The notes under the pieces: model-generated
Database searches by the model: none
Seen by the model: the letters and a program-made list of their open reading frames with translations, nothing else
Told to the model about the DNA's origin: nothing
Program-made: the position numbers and the translations under genes
Assembly: GCA_019843655.1 (NCBI GenBank)
Contig: JACDQD010000001.1
Location: 45,849,659 to 45,913,658 of the forward strand
DNA: 64,000 bases
DNA from: Lethocerus indicus
Taxonomy: Eukaryota; Arthropoda; Insecta; Hemiptera; Belostomatidae
Direction of reading: 5' to 3'
Shown here: piece by piece, positions 20,690 through 33,179 of the stretch
Numbering within the stretch: position 1 is the first letter of the stretch
Layout of the letters: each line of letters begins with the position of its first letter

Positions 20690-21237
20690 ACTCTCAAAGG
20701 GCATACAGAACGCGTCTCAGACCGCTAGTTCGGTCCTTCAGCTGGTATGCCTAGCCAACCCACACCTCCTCGCGGTGAGAGCTGGATTATGTACTTCCTC
20801 TGCCTAACAGGCATGAGGTACTAACCGACGGGGCTCTGGCGGTCCTTGGCATGACATAAAAGGCCGGTCCGGTGGGAACCATTAGGGGGCAGCCCCTCCA
20901 CCCACCTAGGTTGCACAGGCCAACTACCTGGGCAACCGAAAATTAAAAAGTTATAAAACCTAAAAACCAAGGCCGTACTCCGGAAGGCCATATGCCGGCG
21001 GTGCCAGAGATTGTGGCTGACTCTGGTACTGTACGATCACAGCTACCGTCCGGGAGCCAGGGGACCAGTCAGGAATACGCGGTACGCATGATGGAGGAGA
21101 TTCGGCCGGCCCTCGAAGAGATAGGGGCCCTCTTCGAGGCCGACCAGAATCGGGAGGACGTCCAGGTCACCCTGCTGGAAATAGCCAAGCAGCTTAATCT
21201 TATGTTTAAATTGTATGTCCTAATATGTAATATTTAG
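20676..21237 (+). mobile_element. R1-type copy v: leader plus ORF1 start
   Basis: The leader matches the other units but is 30 bases longer at its start (it keeps ctatctacactctcaaagg and on to catacag). ORF1 starts with a true ATG at 20992 (MPAVPEIVADSGTVRSQLPS), which the array units have as ATA. After GSQGTS it changes to a different helical, acidic segment (MMEEIRPALEEIGALFEADQ) and stops at 21235-21237. Sequence beyond is AT-rich flank, so the copy is 3'-truncated. The ORF1 fragment is 81 codons. Confidence 0.7.
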
Positions 21238-24050
21238 AAAACCATAGCTTGATTCTCTCTCCAGACGCGGGTATAAATTACATACAGTATTTCTTATTTG
21301 TTGTATTAAATAGTCATTCTTCTTTAAAATATCAATCTTTAGTTCAATAGTCTATATGTATATACTCTAAAACCTTTTCTATTGTCTCTCTGACTGAATC
21401 GCAACTTGGAGTAATAGCTGCGCTGCTAGGTATTGTTAATACCTAAGTGAAGATAAATTAGCCTGGGTCCTTGGCAGTAACTGCCCGGGATTGGTAAAAA
21501 GCGGAGAGTAGAAAAATGAAATAATAATAATAAGGTACAACCAACATTGGAGAGAAATATTCAAAGAACAAAGGTTTTCTTATATTTTCTACATTCCAGA
21601 TTTCAATTTTCAAAATCAACACGCTATATGAATTAAGATATCAAAATTTCTTAATTCAAAGACTGGTTAAAACCTAATTTAAAATATTATTTCCCACTCG
21701 AACTATAAATACAATATATAAGCAATCAATATGATTCCGTAGAAGGTGGGTCTGTTTAACGCGATGGTCGTATTTGTCGATTTCAGGTACGAAATATCTG
21801 CTGACCGTTTAATCAGGAAATATTAATCTCCCCTATAAGTTTATGACCGCGATAAAAGTTAGGTGCGCAGAAATCGCCGAGGTTCATTTCGGAAGTCCGC
21901 TTTAGATTGACATAACCGGAAAATGCTGAACCTTTCAACAATCTCGAGATCGGTACGAGGTCCTGAAGCAGTGGCTTTGGACCGGTAGAAAGTGCTAGAT
22001 AGACACCTGTTTGGACCCATTAGGAGTTTTCACACGCTGGATTGTATAAGAAACCCCAGTAGATCCGGAGGGGAGGTGAACCCTGAAATATTCGATAGAC
22101 AATTCAAATGAAAAATGTCAGACATACAGCAATAAGTAATTACGGCCTATTACCCCCCTAGTAAGTAGAAATTACGCCTAAATAAACTACCGAAACTCGT
22201 AGACGATAAATCTAAGGCCCTCAACACGAGTGGAATCGATATTCAAACAAAGTGTGTCCTTTCCCAGTGCATTCTGTTAAGTAAAAGATCAGCGAGTTAG
22301 TACCGGCGAAAACAGCCGTCGGCACAGTTGCTATGTAGCGCCACAACCCGCCTCACACGGTCGAGTCCTAAATGATTTTACAGAACAGAGGTTATAGAGC
22401 GACACAAAAGGCACAGAGCGATAACTGAATACTGAACAAAGTAGACGGAGAATATCTTTCTCCCGGAGAAATCAGCTGGAACAGGCGTGAAGGTGGTTCG
22501 CGCTCCCAGTCAACTGGGCTCTCGATTAATCGATCGATAATCGTCTCACTCCGTAGATTCGTACGCGGTTCGGGGCAACTTCTCGCACGACATTTCCGCA
22601 AGGAAATGCATCGCATCGGATCGTTCAATGTACGAAGCTGGGTCGAGTGGTTTTTTTTACATTTAATTGAACGAATCGACCTATACGATACCTCCGCTTG
22701 GCAAACTACAGTGCCCTCTTGCTTTTCTGATGTCATTATGTTGAGTGACCGTGGAGCCTTAGGCGAGAGTAGAACTTCTTAGAACATTTTATGATGTACT
22801 CCGGAATTTAAAAAAATTAACAATTTAATGTATATAATTACAAACAATATTAATTTGGTCGTAGAAAAAAACGCGTTTAAGATTATTTAAAATATTAGTC
22901 GGACATAGTGTTTTTCTTTGAATTTTTTTTGACATTGAATATTACAAAGATGGCTTTTGATCGTGAAATGAGCGACGTAATAAAAATCATTTAATATCTT
23001 GAAATTATAAATGAATCGGAGACATTTTTATGTTCGAGAGGGAAAATTAAATGTAAGGTTACGTAATTTTACTTTAAACTTTAAAATTTAATCGGTTACG
23101 TACATTATATCCACGCTTTCGTGATATAGAATGGGAATATTATTATATTTATTTTTTTATTTTATTTTAATTTTCTTATATAAACGTCTATACGCAAATG
23201 CATAAACATTGACGACGTTTTGAATTGGCTACGTTAAGGTTTTTGTAATAATAATAAGTTACAATGCCAAAATAAAAGTAAATAGATTTATTCCTTCGGA
23301 GCAATAATTCAATTACTCATAAAATAAAATTAAAAAATAAAAAGAAATGAAATTTCTTATCTATCAGTTCAAATAATTATTGTAACAATAATTTAGTCGC
23401 TTAGAAAGTTTTTTCGTTAGGAACGTTTTAAAGGAAAAAAAGGAATTTTATCCATATTGCAAAGACATTGAAGTGGACTTGACTTTTTGGATAGGAAAGT
23501 GTGGAGAAAAATATCTGGTCCTGTAGAAGAGCGGAAGAGCTTGGGCGGAATACGCAGTATTAAGAGCCAGATATCATGGCAGTTGTCATAAAGGGAGGAC
23601 TCGGGTGGTCGGGAGCAAACCCAAGAGGGTCTTGAGAGAGAGGTAGACCACGGGATCAAGTTTCAAGTCTCGAAGCGGGACGGTTTCAAGTCTATACTTG
23701 CCAAAAGTGTTGAACAAGTTAGACTATTATTTGTCTACAGAGCACTACGCATAAACGGGTGTCTTCGTCCGTTCGGATCAAAAACAAATATCGCATTTAA
23801 CAAGATGTAACAAATTAATAACACATCTTGATAGAATGTCAAAAATTAACGTACAGCACGGGAAACAACGTTTAAAAAGAAAAATCACATTTAGGCAACC
23901 AATAATAAATGAAGAAATTTTGTAGTTCTGAGAAGCTCACCCCTACTCACACATTCGAATAGGCCAGTGGTTTTATAAACTGAAGATGTAATAATGTGAA
24001 CGTGATTTAAATATATAATCCAAGTATATATGTACGATTTAACATAAGAA
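21238..24050. other. Non-coding stretch
   Basis: AT-rich with a more GC-balanced part at 21730-22760. No domain is recognisable in the frames at 22392-22736 (minus) or 23417-23659 (minus). No repeat was noted. Confidence 0.45.
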
Positions 24051-24059
24051 CTCCGATAA

Positions 24060-25260
24060 GCCCTGTTATGAAAAGATGGTTAATTGGTCGTGTTAATGAA
24101 TTATACACGACGAATACTCAGATGGGCTCTGTGTTCAAGCTCATTAGAGTCTAGTAGCTCTTGGTTTAGTACACCTAATACATGTGTTAGGTCGATAAAA
24201 GATGGTTCATTTGGATGTATAAAAATGATATACTGAAAGGTCTCAGATCATATGTACGAGTTCTATCATTATGGTCTGCACCAACCTAATGAATGGTTAA
24301 ATCTATAAAAAAAGGTTCATTTTGATGAATAGGATGTTATACATATCTCGGTTAATCTAGTACACGACCTAGTGACTAGACAATCTTAACTGGAGTGTAA
24401 AATCTCTAAAACAACAGACCACAAAATTACGAGAAGAGAAGAAACAGATTAACAGACTGCGAGTCAAGGTCACACAATGCTGACCCACTGCTGCTTGATC
24501 AGCCAAAACACCAAATTGTGAAGACTACGACGAACAACTAACGGTGAAACGTATACTAACCGAATGTTAACAATGTGAAGCACAAAAAGAAAATTTAAGA
24601 AACGAACATATATTGGAAACTAACAAAGATACGAATATAAAAATAAAAAATGTAATACAGAAACACGACTCATAGATAAGATATAGGAGTTTTGTGCATC
24701 TCCGCGCGAATATCGGCAGAAGCCATATTGCGCGTTAAATAAAAATAGCTTAAAGAAAGGCTCTAAAAGATGGTTCATTTGGATGTATAAGAATAATATA
24801 CTGAAAGTCACTGATCAGATATACATATGTGTTCTACCATTCTTGTCAAAGACCAACCGCGGTTTATTTTGATGTACAGGATATAATAATACACAACGAA
24901 TACTCAGATGGGCTTTGTGGTAAAACTTATCAGTCTAGTGATTCATGGGCTAGTAACTAGAAGGAGCTAAGAGGAGAGGGTTGTCTATAAAAATATGATT
25001 CATTTATATGTTTAAGAATGCTATTCCTCCATCATTGTTAGCGATTGAACATCAATTTTCCTCGCTGTATTTCTTTACAGTTCTAACAATAAAAGAGTGA
25101 ACAAAAGAATGATATACTGGAAGGAACACGCAGATGCACATGTTCTAAAATTACTACATTAATAATTCATTAAGGATGGTTCATTTGGATGTATAAGATG
25201 GATGTACAGATTGCTCTCAGATGTTTCATTTGTGTTCTATCCCAATGTTAATTGTCAGTT
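24060..25260. repeat. Degenerate minisatellite-like region
   Basis: The phrase ggttcatttggatgtataa recurs, exact or changed, near 24204, 24313, 24772, 24858, 25009 and 25175. It is usually followed by gatatactgaaag, then agat..acatatgtgttctatcatt. A second phrase, cgaatactcagatgggct, occurs at about 24111 and 24897. The spacing is irregular (50-450 bp), so these are old, decayed tandem units. No coding potential. Confidence 0.6.
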
Positions 25261-25419
25261 AACAAGACTGACATACATATATATTACCCCGATGAATTTA
25301 GCCCTACAGTCGGACCCTGATGATGGAACTAGCAATGGTTCTAAAAGATAGTACCGACGACAGAGAGGTCAAATTTAAAAGGGAATCTTATAAAATGGAA
25401 AACCCATCTTAAACGGAAT

Positions 25420-26670
25420 TGCCGGTGCAACATTTCAGGTTGTATAGGATGTACAAGATGGACATAATACAGGCTGATATATGTTCGACTCGCGCAGACA
25501 TTATCCTACCCATCTTCGATTGTATCTTCGTGCCCCAAACTTACTACTATTATCGGTGGCCGTATAAATATAAATGTTTAACCCATAAGAATAACTGTAG
25601 TTTCAGAAAATATCACAATACAGCATGACGAGCTTTATATTTTAGTGTCGACCATCAAAAACGTCTACAATAAAGCTTCGCCTACTTATATATGTTTTTA
25701 ATAATACTAACTTAATTATTTAACCCCCCTAAACCAATTCTAGTATCTTAAACTATCACGAGATTATTAAACTTCAAATTGTAATTTAGTTCCTAATTCA
25801 TAGTGAATTTGAATTGTACACACGAAACTAGCAATGTGTCCAGTAATATCACAATATTTCGACGAGTACTGTATTTTAATGCGTAGCGTAATAACTAACT
25901 TAAAGTAACTAACTTAAATAGTTAAATATGAAAAATTATTATTGGTCACATAAAATATAATACGATAACGGCATGAGCATATTTAAGGTAGTAAATTAGC
26001 GCTTTAAAAATTTGTAAATTTTAATATAATTAGTTTAGCAAGCCTGTTTTGTGGTCTGCGAGAGGTTTGTACATACCGCAGTTTTCTCGACCCTCTATCT
26101 CCTCTCGCCGGTTTGGGTTTTGCTAGACCGGTTTCAGCTATTCAAGAACTGCTGAAGGGAAGGCGAGCAGCCGAAACCGGTCTAGCAAAAGACCAAACCA
26201 GCGAGAGGAGACTAAGACTGAGAAAATTACGGCATTTAATGTAATTGTTTGGGGGCACGCGTGGGTTTTGAATGTCGTCTCTTGTGGTCTTTTGTCATTT
26301 GAGAACATTATAAGAAAGGCGATAATTGAACGTGAAATATGTTCTGTGGTCTCAACAGATTCCGGATATAACTCTCCGTGCTGCAAAAGGAGACTCCAAT
26401 GCATGTGAATTTGATGGTAGACAATATTAGACAGTACAGGTAATACAAACAGGTATAGCACAATATGAAATATGGACATAACAAAGACATGTTTCCTATG
26501 TACTTGTGCATAATGTTCAGGTTGTATGCGTACACTGTGTAAATAAATCACAAGATTACATTAACTATTGACAAATACTACGTTCTCTAACGCAAATTTC
26601 TTATATATATGGAAGCGAGTGTAGAACATTTTGGATTGTGTAGGATGTATAAGATGGATATAATATGCCC
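25420..26670. repeat. Pair of related 45-bp blocks
   Basis: acatttcaggttgtatagga (about 25429) and acattttggattgtgtagga (about 26627) each continue with tgta.aagatgga.ataata. They resemble the decayed repeat phrases at 24-25 kb. The DNA between them is AT-rich and non-coding, with a long hairpin annotated separately. Confidence 0.5.
26098..26211. repeat. Long hairpin (inverted repeat, about 38-bp arms)
   Basis: The left arm 26098-26135 (tctcctctcgccggtttggg, ending gctagaccggtttc) pairs with the right arm 26172-26211 (gaaaccggtctagcaaaaga, ending agcgagaggaga), with few mismatches and a loop of about 36 bases. The core gaaaccggtctag also occurs at about 27022, and related sequences lie at 43105-43200 and 43298. 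This suggests the terminal inverted repeats of a small non-autonomous DNA element. Confidence 0.7.
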
Positions 26671-26699
26671 CATGTAGTTTTCCTCGAATGGGGGACACC

Positions 26700-29600
26700 G
26701 GGCTTTTGAGTCCTGAATAATCCACGAACTATGAGATATAAATAAGAATGCCGATAAGGCCGATAAAAAATAAAAGGTTAACAAAAAATAATAAAGTATT
26801 CGCATTCATGTGAACCACTGCTACTTTTTCCTAAGGCAGTATCGCCATTGTAGTAAGGTCCAACAGTCTGAATGTAGATTTCGACTTTCAATTGGATCCA
26901 AGGAACTCAAACACGCAATTACTCGGAGATATTATGATTTAGGTCAAAAATCAGTTTTAGAAAATGTATGCATTGTTTAAATATTTGAAACTAGTTTCTA
27001 CTCGCAACGGCAAAAATCCGAAACCGGTCTAGACTCAAATCAAACCAAATTTACCATTTACCATTGATATTTAAAATAGTAAACCTCTCATACTCATCAT
27101 TCTCAGATCAGCCTAGTAATATAATTAAATTATTACTTATTTTCTTTAAATCGGGACAAAGAATTCAGAAATATTAAGTTACAACAGTGAATTTCATTGA
27201 CGAACACAACAAAAATGTATCGTGATTAATTTTAATTTTCCATTTGTTGTAATATCTCTTGTTATTCTAGAGCCTAAATAAAGCATAATTTACTCCTTTT
27301 AATGAATAATGAGGTAACAAATTTAAAATTAATAAAAAATAATAAAAAACGAATTATGTTATGGTTCTGTTTCAATAAACAGATTTCCCCATTCGGAGAG
27401 ATTCTGTCCGACGAATTAAGGATTAGATATATTGACTCGTCTTGTCAAATTAGGGATTAAAAGCAGAAAAGATACATATTAGAATTTTGAATTACATTAC
27501 TTCTCTGTTGGACCAAACCCATAATATCTGACAAAAAACAGGCCATAAATGTTATTACAAAAATTATAAAAATATATTGCATTCGATTCAAAACACAACC
27601 CCTTGAGAGTTTAGGTTCTGGACCACCGAACGCATATTTTCTAATGTACCAGAATTATCATACGCTTGGTGGTACTAAATAAATTATAAACTACTAACCT
27701 TCCACTTCAGAATTAATATTAAATGCAAGAACTACTACTAAGGACTATAATACTTACAGACTACAGAACCTGTACACGTCTATTCCCTTCGAAGTAAAAA
27801 CGGCGAATGGAGCTCGGGGCGCTCTGGTCAGTAGGGCTCAATGTTAAGGGAACAAAGGAATAAATACGTAGTATGACTTTGCCCCTCGTACTCCCTTTGT
27901 TACCGTTTTTGGATTGACCGTTGTCCAACCCCCCGACTCAGTTTAAGAAATACTTTGTTATTCGAATGGACTTAAGCCATAAGTCGTACCTTGATACGGG
28001 GGGTATCATTTCTGATCAGATACTATACTTGTAGTATTAAAGTGAAAACTCGGGTTGGGGCTCGGTACAATGTTCAATGATAATAGATTTACTTAAAGTC
28101 TGTCTAAATCTGGAGAAAGAACGACAACTCAGACAACAGGATTTTTATTATTTTTGTTTACTCGATTTTTAAAGAGAAAGTGAGAAGATATAGTGCAGTT
28201 TTCATTCATCAGTTGCTAAGAACCAAGTCTCATGAATGATCTGAAATACTGGAAATTTGAACTATAACTACAGAGCAGTATAGAAAACAAAGAGACAATA
28301 AAACAAACTGGACAAGGAAAATAGGACAAAACTAATAAGAGCGGACACTACGTCCTGAAAGTAACCGGCGTATAACCAGATTCAATAATGTTCAAGACGC
28401 ATCAAAGATCATTACATATATAATAAAAAGACTTCAACAGCCTTTGATTTCTCGCAAAGGGTTACGCAAAAAACCTTACAAATTTCGCAACTGCGAAAGA
28501 AGAGAAGAAAGAAGATTCACGAAAGATAAATCTGTATACACAGTGACAATCACTGATGAATGATGAAATATTCAACATAGTGCGTCGGAATGAAAAGCGA
28601 GGGAATAGAATTAAACACAGTAGTTAAGTATACAGTGTTAAATTGAAACCACACTTAGGGGAAAGTTGCGAGTAAAACGGCAGCGTATCCCTTAGAGGTT
28701 ATTTGGAAAGACAAAAATCAGACACGTCAAAATATCAACGAAATAAATGTATGAATAGCATCAATAAGGAAGTGCATAAAGAAAGCATGACTCGGGTATA
28801 TTCCAGTAGAACTTAAGCGGAAAGAAGAAGAGAACAACAATAGTCTCAACAAATTAAAATATCTCGCCCATCTATTTGCGGAAAATATCCGGCATAGGGA
28901 CGCAGAAATGATTGATGAAGGATGATACGTGAAAATGTGTTGATACCACGGATATAAGAAAACGTTTGAAATGCATTTCGTCGGTATATAATGCCTAATG
29001 GGTGCAATGTGGACTGAGGCAGTGGGGTCGCCGAGCCCATACACCTCTCGTGTCCCCAGCGCGACCCCGAAACCAACCAGCAGAAAGAAAAAGAACTAGA
29101 TTGATTGATTCTATTACAAGAAACGGCGATTCTGACTTCTAGAATAAAGAGAACGATAGGAATTAACAAGGAATTAACATAATTTTCCTACGGAAATCAT
29201 AGCGCATATGGAACAGAAATGCGTTCTACACGATCACCTGGTCTGTGACATTGGGCACAGAAAAATTAATGCAGGAATGATTAACGGGAATCTGCAGAAG
29301 AGAATGTATCGGCCAGACGATTTCACCAACTATCAAATGATTCCATGATAAAAACTTGGATAAAAGCTGGTAGAAATGAATAGTCAAGGAACTAGATTCA
29401 TTGGCTCTATCACCATAACTGGCGATTCTAACACCACCGAAAGATCTCCTACATTCAATAGAATAATGAGAAACATAGGAGTCAAAGATTATTAAAAATA
29501 AATCGCAGATTTTTCTATAATAATCGGGCATAACACAGAAATAAGTTAAAAATGGACCGTGACATTGAGCAGAGAAAAACATTGTTACACACATTGTCCG

Positions 29601-30560
29601 CTACATAATCAACAGAAACCTACTGAAGGCAATGTGTCAGACAACATGCCCACATAAAATAATTAAAGGAAGCAGAACTGGGGTATATTCCATTATAAGT
29701 TGTCACGATGGTAGAAGAGACCGATAATAGTGTCACAAAATAAACTCGGTGAATATCTTTTTTAATCACCAATAAAATAAAAGAATAACAATATTATTTC
29801 GTAGAAACCCAAACATGTTCTCTTGCTTCAATTACTTACACATGCAGAATGAGCGAACATGAGTATTCTGTAACATGGTTAGAAACAGATGAATTATTTG
29901 AAACCTATAAACCCAACCCATTGTCTGAACAAAAGAGACCAGATTTGAAAGCTAACAAATTTTCGTAAACATTTTGTAAATGAATTTGAGAACTAATTTT
30001 TTTTTTCTGTACAGTAGAGCCTACATTTAACAGCTTTAGTTATCATCAATGAACGTCATTTTCAGACTTTCACTCAGTTTATGAAGTTATTTTTTCTCAT
30101 AGCCCTGCCTTTGGCGAAATGAACCTCACGTTTAACCGATCTCAAAATAAATTATTTTCATAAACACAGCCTCCATAACTTAAAATCAACATAACATCGG
30201 TGCAATCCTTCATGCAACATACACAGACACAGGCACAGGCACATACAGGCATACTACTTTATTGCAATTATGCTTCTAATCTATTCTTATTGGAATAGTG
30301 CTATTTAGATGCATATAAAAATTTTTAGTGAATGAAATTGAAATGTAATTTCGAGATTAGTCCATCAAGTCAATATCAAAATAAGTAATTACCAAGTAAT
30401 CAAGTACTTCAAACAACACAAATAATGAAACAAGTAATCAAGTACAATTCGCTCTACAGTAAAAAAAAACTCCCTATCTACTCCACAGTGATTCTAAAAA
30501 TTCCGTCAGTGCCGGTAGGAAAGCAGTGGGAGACCCCGGATTCCACAGTGAGTATACCGT
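26700..30560. other. Non-coding stretch with diverged repeats
   Basis: No gene. Several diverged repeated phrases occur. gaactagattgattgattct (about 29093) and gaactagattcattggctct (about 29389) are each followed by ggcgattct. ggtatattcca occurs at about 28795 and 29681, with similar following sequence. These suggest old tandem units of about 300 and 900 bp. The frames at 28727-29594 (minus) have no domain. Confidence 0.45.
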
Positions 30561-30567
30561 CTTTTTC

Positions 30568-30656
30568 CGAAAATAAGACATCCTCCGAAAATAAGCCCTA
30601 TCGTGATTTTCGGAACTTTTTGTAAAATAAGACATCCCCCGAAAATAATCCCTAGT
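30568..30656. repeat. Two-copy repeat, possible end of the pogo element
   Basis: ccgaaaataagacatcctcc and aaaataagacatcccccgaa form two tandem copies about 55 bp apart, each followed by a form of ccgaaaataa.ccct. The block lies about 0.85 kb upstream of the pogo-type transposase start, with a LINE inserted between. It could be the element's left terminal region, but no matching inverted end was found on the right. Confidence 0.35.
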
Positions 30657-30840
30657 TAAAATAATGTGACAAAAAGAATTCGTTAAAATATGCTCTTGAT
30701 TTATTAAGTAGGTATAAGTAATATGTTTAGCTTTACTAATACTCGTATTTCAGAGAAATGTTTGAAACAAAATATTCCGAGAAATTAATTGTTTACCTCT
30801 ACAGTTCTTTTCAAATTAATTCTTGGAATGTATCTTAAAA

Positions 30841-31362
30841 TAACCCCCATACGCGACTCAAAAGAACAGATCTCAACCGCAAATTTGGACTGCTGAGACC
30901 TTTTTTGAAAAAGACATCAAAACTGATAGTAGACAACAAACTTACAATATACAAATCCATTTTAAAACCAACATAGACTTAAGGAATAGAGCTATGGGGT
31001 TCCGCTAATGTTTCCCTGGTATGTTTCTAAACGAACAATCCATAATGACACCTCAACATACCGACAGTCGACCAAGTCGCAAAATCACGCTTCCTTAAAT
31101 TCCATTCCCGCCTCTCTCCACATCCAAATCCACACGTTCAGTCCCTTTCCTCCCTTACTCATCCATTATCCCCTCCGCGTCGGCTCAAACACCACTGGCC
31201 CAGAGATCTTCTTAGCCCGAAGCCATAAACTGTTCATGTGGAAAAAGTGCCATCATTGGGTGGTCTCTTTTATGGAGACATTCATGTGAAAAGAAAACAC
31301 TCATCAGTTGTACCCACAACTATACGTAGTTGATTGAATAAAAATAAAAAAGGTTAAAAAAA
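30841..31362 (+). mobile_element. 5'-truncated Jockey-type LINE with 9-bp duplication
   Basis: Equivalent to the last 0.57 kb of the element at 38529-41060, with about 60 bases deleted after gggttccgctaa. It encodes remnants of the ORF2 C-terminus and 3' UTR and ends in ggttaaaaaaa. The flanks carry atcttaaaa at 30832-30840 and 31363-31371, the apparent target duplication. No intact protein. Confidence 0.75.
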
Positions 31363-31511
31363 ATCTTAAAAATACAACATAAGGCAGCAGTCTACATTGA
31401 GCGACAGTGCAGGTTTACAACGTTCATTCATTTCAGTCTTGTAAGTCTGATTATTTCCTCATACGTAATTTTATTTAAAAATAAAGTGAATAATTTTTAA
31501 CCCCAGTTAAA

Positions 31512-33178
31512 ATGAGTACAAAACGAGAGCTATTCCTTCGAGTACAAAAAGGGAATCGCGGAAGACTCCAGGGGTGTAAATCTTGTAGCATTCTGTAAAG
31601 AGAAGATGCTGGATCTCCGTATGGTTCGTAAATGGCGTGCAGACTACAGATTACCTGTGTCAACTGGTGGACCAAGGAAATGAGAAAAAACGCAGAGTTG
31701 GATCAGGTCGGCAGCCGTTATTTTCTGAGTTGGAAGATTGCATCTGGGAATGGATTGCAGGCAGGAGAGCAATGGCTTTGGTTGTGCGCAGGGCTGATAT
31801 TCCTCACGTGAAACCCCCATACACGTCTCAAAAGAACAGACCATAACCGCAAATTTGGACTGCTGAGACCTCTATTGAAAAAGACATCAAAACTGACAGT
31901 AGACAACAAACTTACAATTTACAAAACCATTGTAAAACCGACATGGACTTACGGAATAGAGCTATGGGGTTCCGCTAGGAAATCCAACATCGCCCGCATC
32001 CAGAGATTCCAATCAAAAGTCCTTCGTACCATCCTTAATGCTCCCTGGTATGTTTCTAACCAGAGAATCCATAATGACCTCAACATACCGACAGTCGACG
32101 AAGTCGCAAAATCACGCTTCCTTAAATTCCACTCCCGCCTCTCCCCACATCCAAACCCACTCGTTCAGTCCCTTTCCTCTTCTACCCATCCACTATCCCC
32201 ACCGCGACGGCTTAAACGCCACTGGCCCAGAGATCACCTCACATTTTAAAACATGTCAAAAGCGCCATCATTGGGTGGTTTCTTTGTCGTGACTAACACG
32301 CCGAAATAAACACATGTATCAATTGCACCCATAACTGTATAGGTTGATTGTGCAAAAATAAAACAGTTAAAAAAAAGGGCTGATATTCAAAAATTTGCCC
32401 TTAAAACAGCAATGAATTTGATATATCCACAGAAGAATTTAAAGCATCGTCACACTTGTTGGACAACTTCTTTAAACGATATGAACTGTCTCTAAGGAGA
32501 TCAACAACATTGTTTAAGCTGGAAGACAATGAAGTTGTTAAGCTTGCGTTTAAGCTTTTTGTTGATGGCATCGATTTTTCGAAATATCAACTCTCCAACA
32601 TGATTGCTATGGATGAGACAGCGGTATTCCTAGGCCAAGGAGCTCAAACAGCAGTTCACCACAAGGCTTCTTCGTCAATTTACGTTCCTTCTACCGGTTA
32701 CGAAAGTGCACGTGTTACCTGCATTTTAGCGATTCGTCTAGATGGCAAGAAAGTATCGCCATTTTTAATCACTAAAGGTAAAAAGACCAGATTCAACGTG
32801 TTTCAGGAATTTATGACATTTAAAGTGAAAAATCCTGGTGCACCCAAGCAGTTATAAGAAAGTGGGTTGATTTTACGCTGCCACCACTGTTGAGGGGTCA
32901 GAATAGAGGTTTACTAGTTTGGGATTCAGCCAGTACTCACCGCGCTAAAGACATGAAAAACTTTCTTGCTGAGAGAAAGATTGATCAAATGATTCCGGCA
33001 GGAATGACTGTTTACCTCCAGACACTTGACATTGCAATAAACAAGCCATTCAAGAATCATTTGCGGATGGAAATCAATGAATGAAAACAGAATGGTGAGA
33101 ACTCATCGCGGTAATTTTGTACAACCAGGCTTACCCAAGTTGTGAATTGGGTAAAAAATTCATGGGACAGTCAATTCA
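31512..33178 (+). pseudogene. pogo/Tigger-type transposase pseudogene
   Basis: Reads as a DDE-superfamily transposase broken by frameshifts and one insertion. The order is an N-terminal helix-turn-helix (SYSFEYKKGIAEDSRGVNLV, about 31527 on), a CENP-B-type helix-turn-helix (GSGRQPLFSELEDCIWEWIA), LINE insertion at 31803-32376, continuation RADI then QKFALK, a frameshift near 32410, then NFFKRYELSLRRSTTLFKLE. Catalytic parts are MIAMDETAVF (first Asp), LLVWDSASTHRAK (second Asp) and the third-position region YLQTLDIAINKPFK. A further frameshift lies near 32842, and a decayed tail runs to about 33178 (NWVKNSWDSQF). These motifs are typical of pogo-like elements. Inactive. Confidence 0.85.
31803..32376 (+). 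mobile_element. 5'-truncated Jockey-type LINE nested in the transposase
   Basis: Flanked by an exact 12-bp duplication, gggctgatattc (31791-31802 and 32377-32388). Removing the insert and one duplication restores the transposase frame across RRADI/QKFA. It contains the ORF2 C-terminus (KKTSKLTVDNKLTIYKTIVK, YGIELWGSARKSNIARIQRF, SRFLKFHSRL) to a stop at 32247-32249, and a 3' UTR ending in gttaaaaaa. Very similar to 40475-41060. The 5' end lies within about 15 bases of the truncation point of the neighbouring copy at 30841. Confidence 0.9.
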
Positions 33179-33179
33179 A

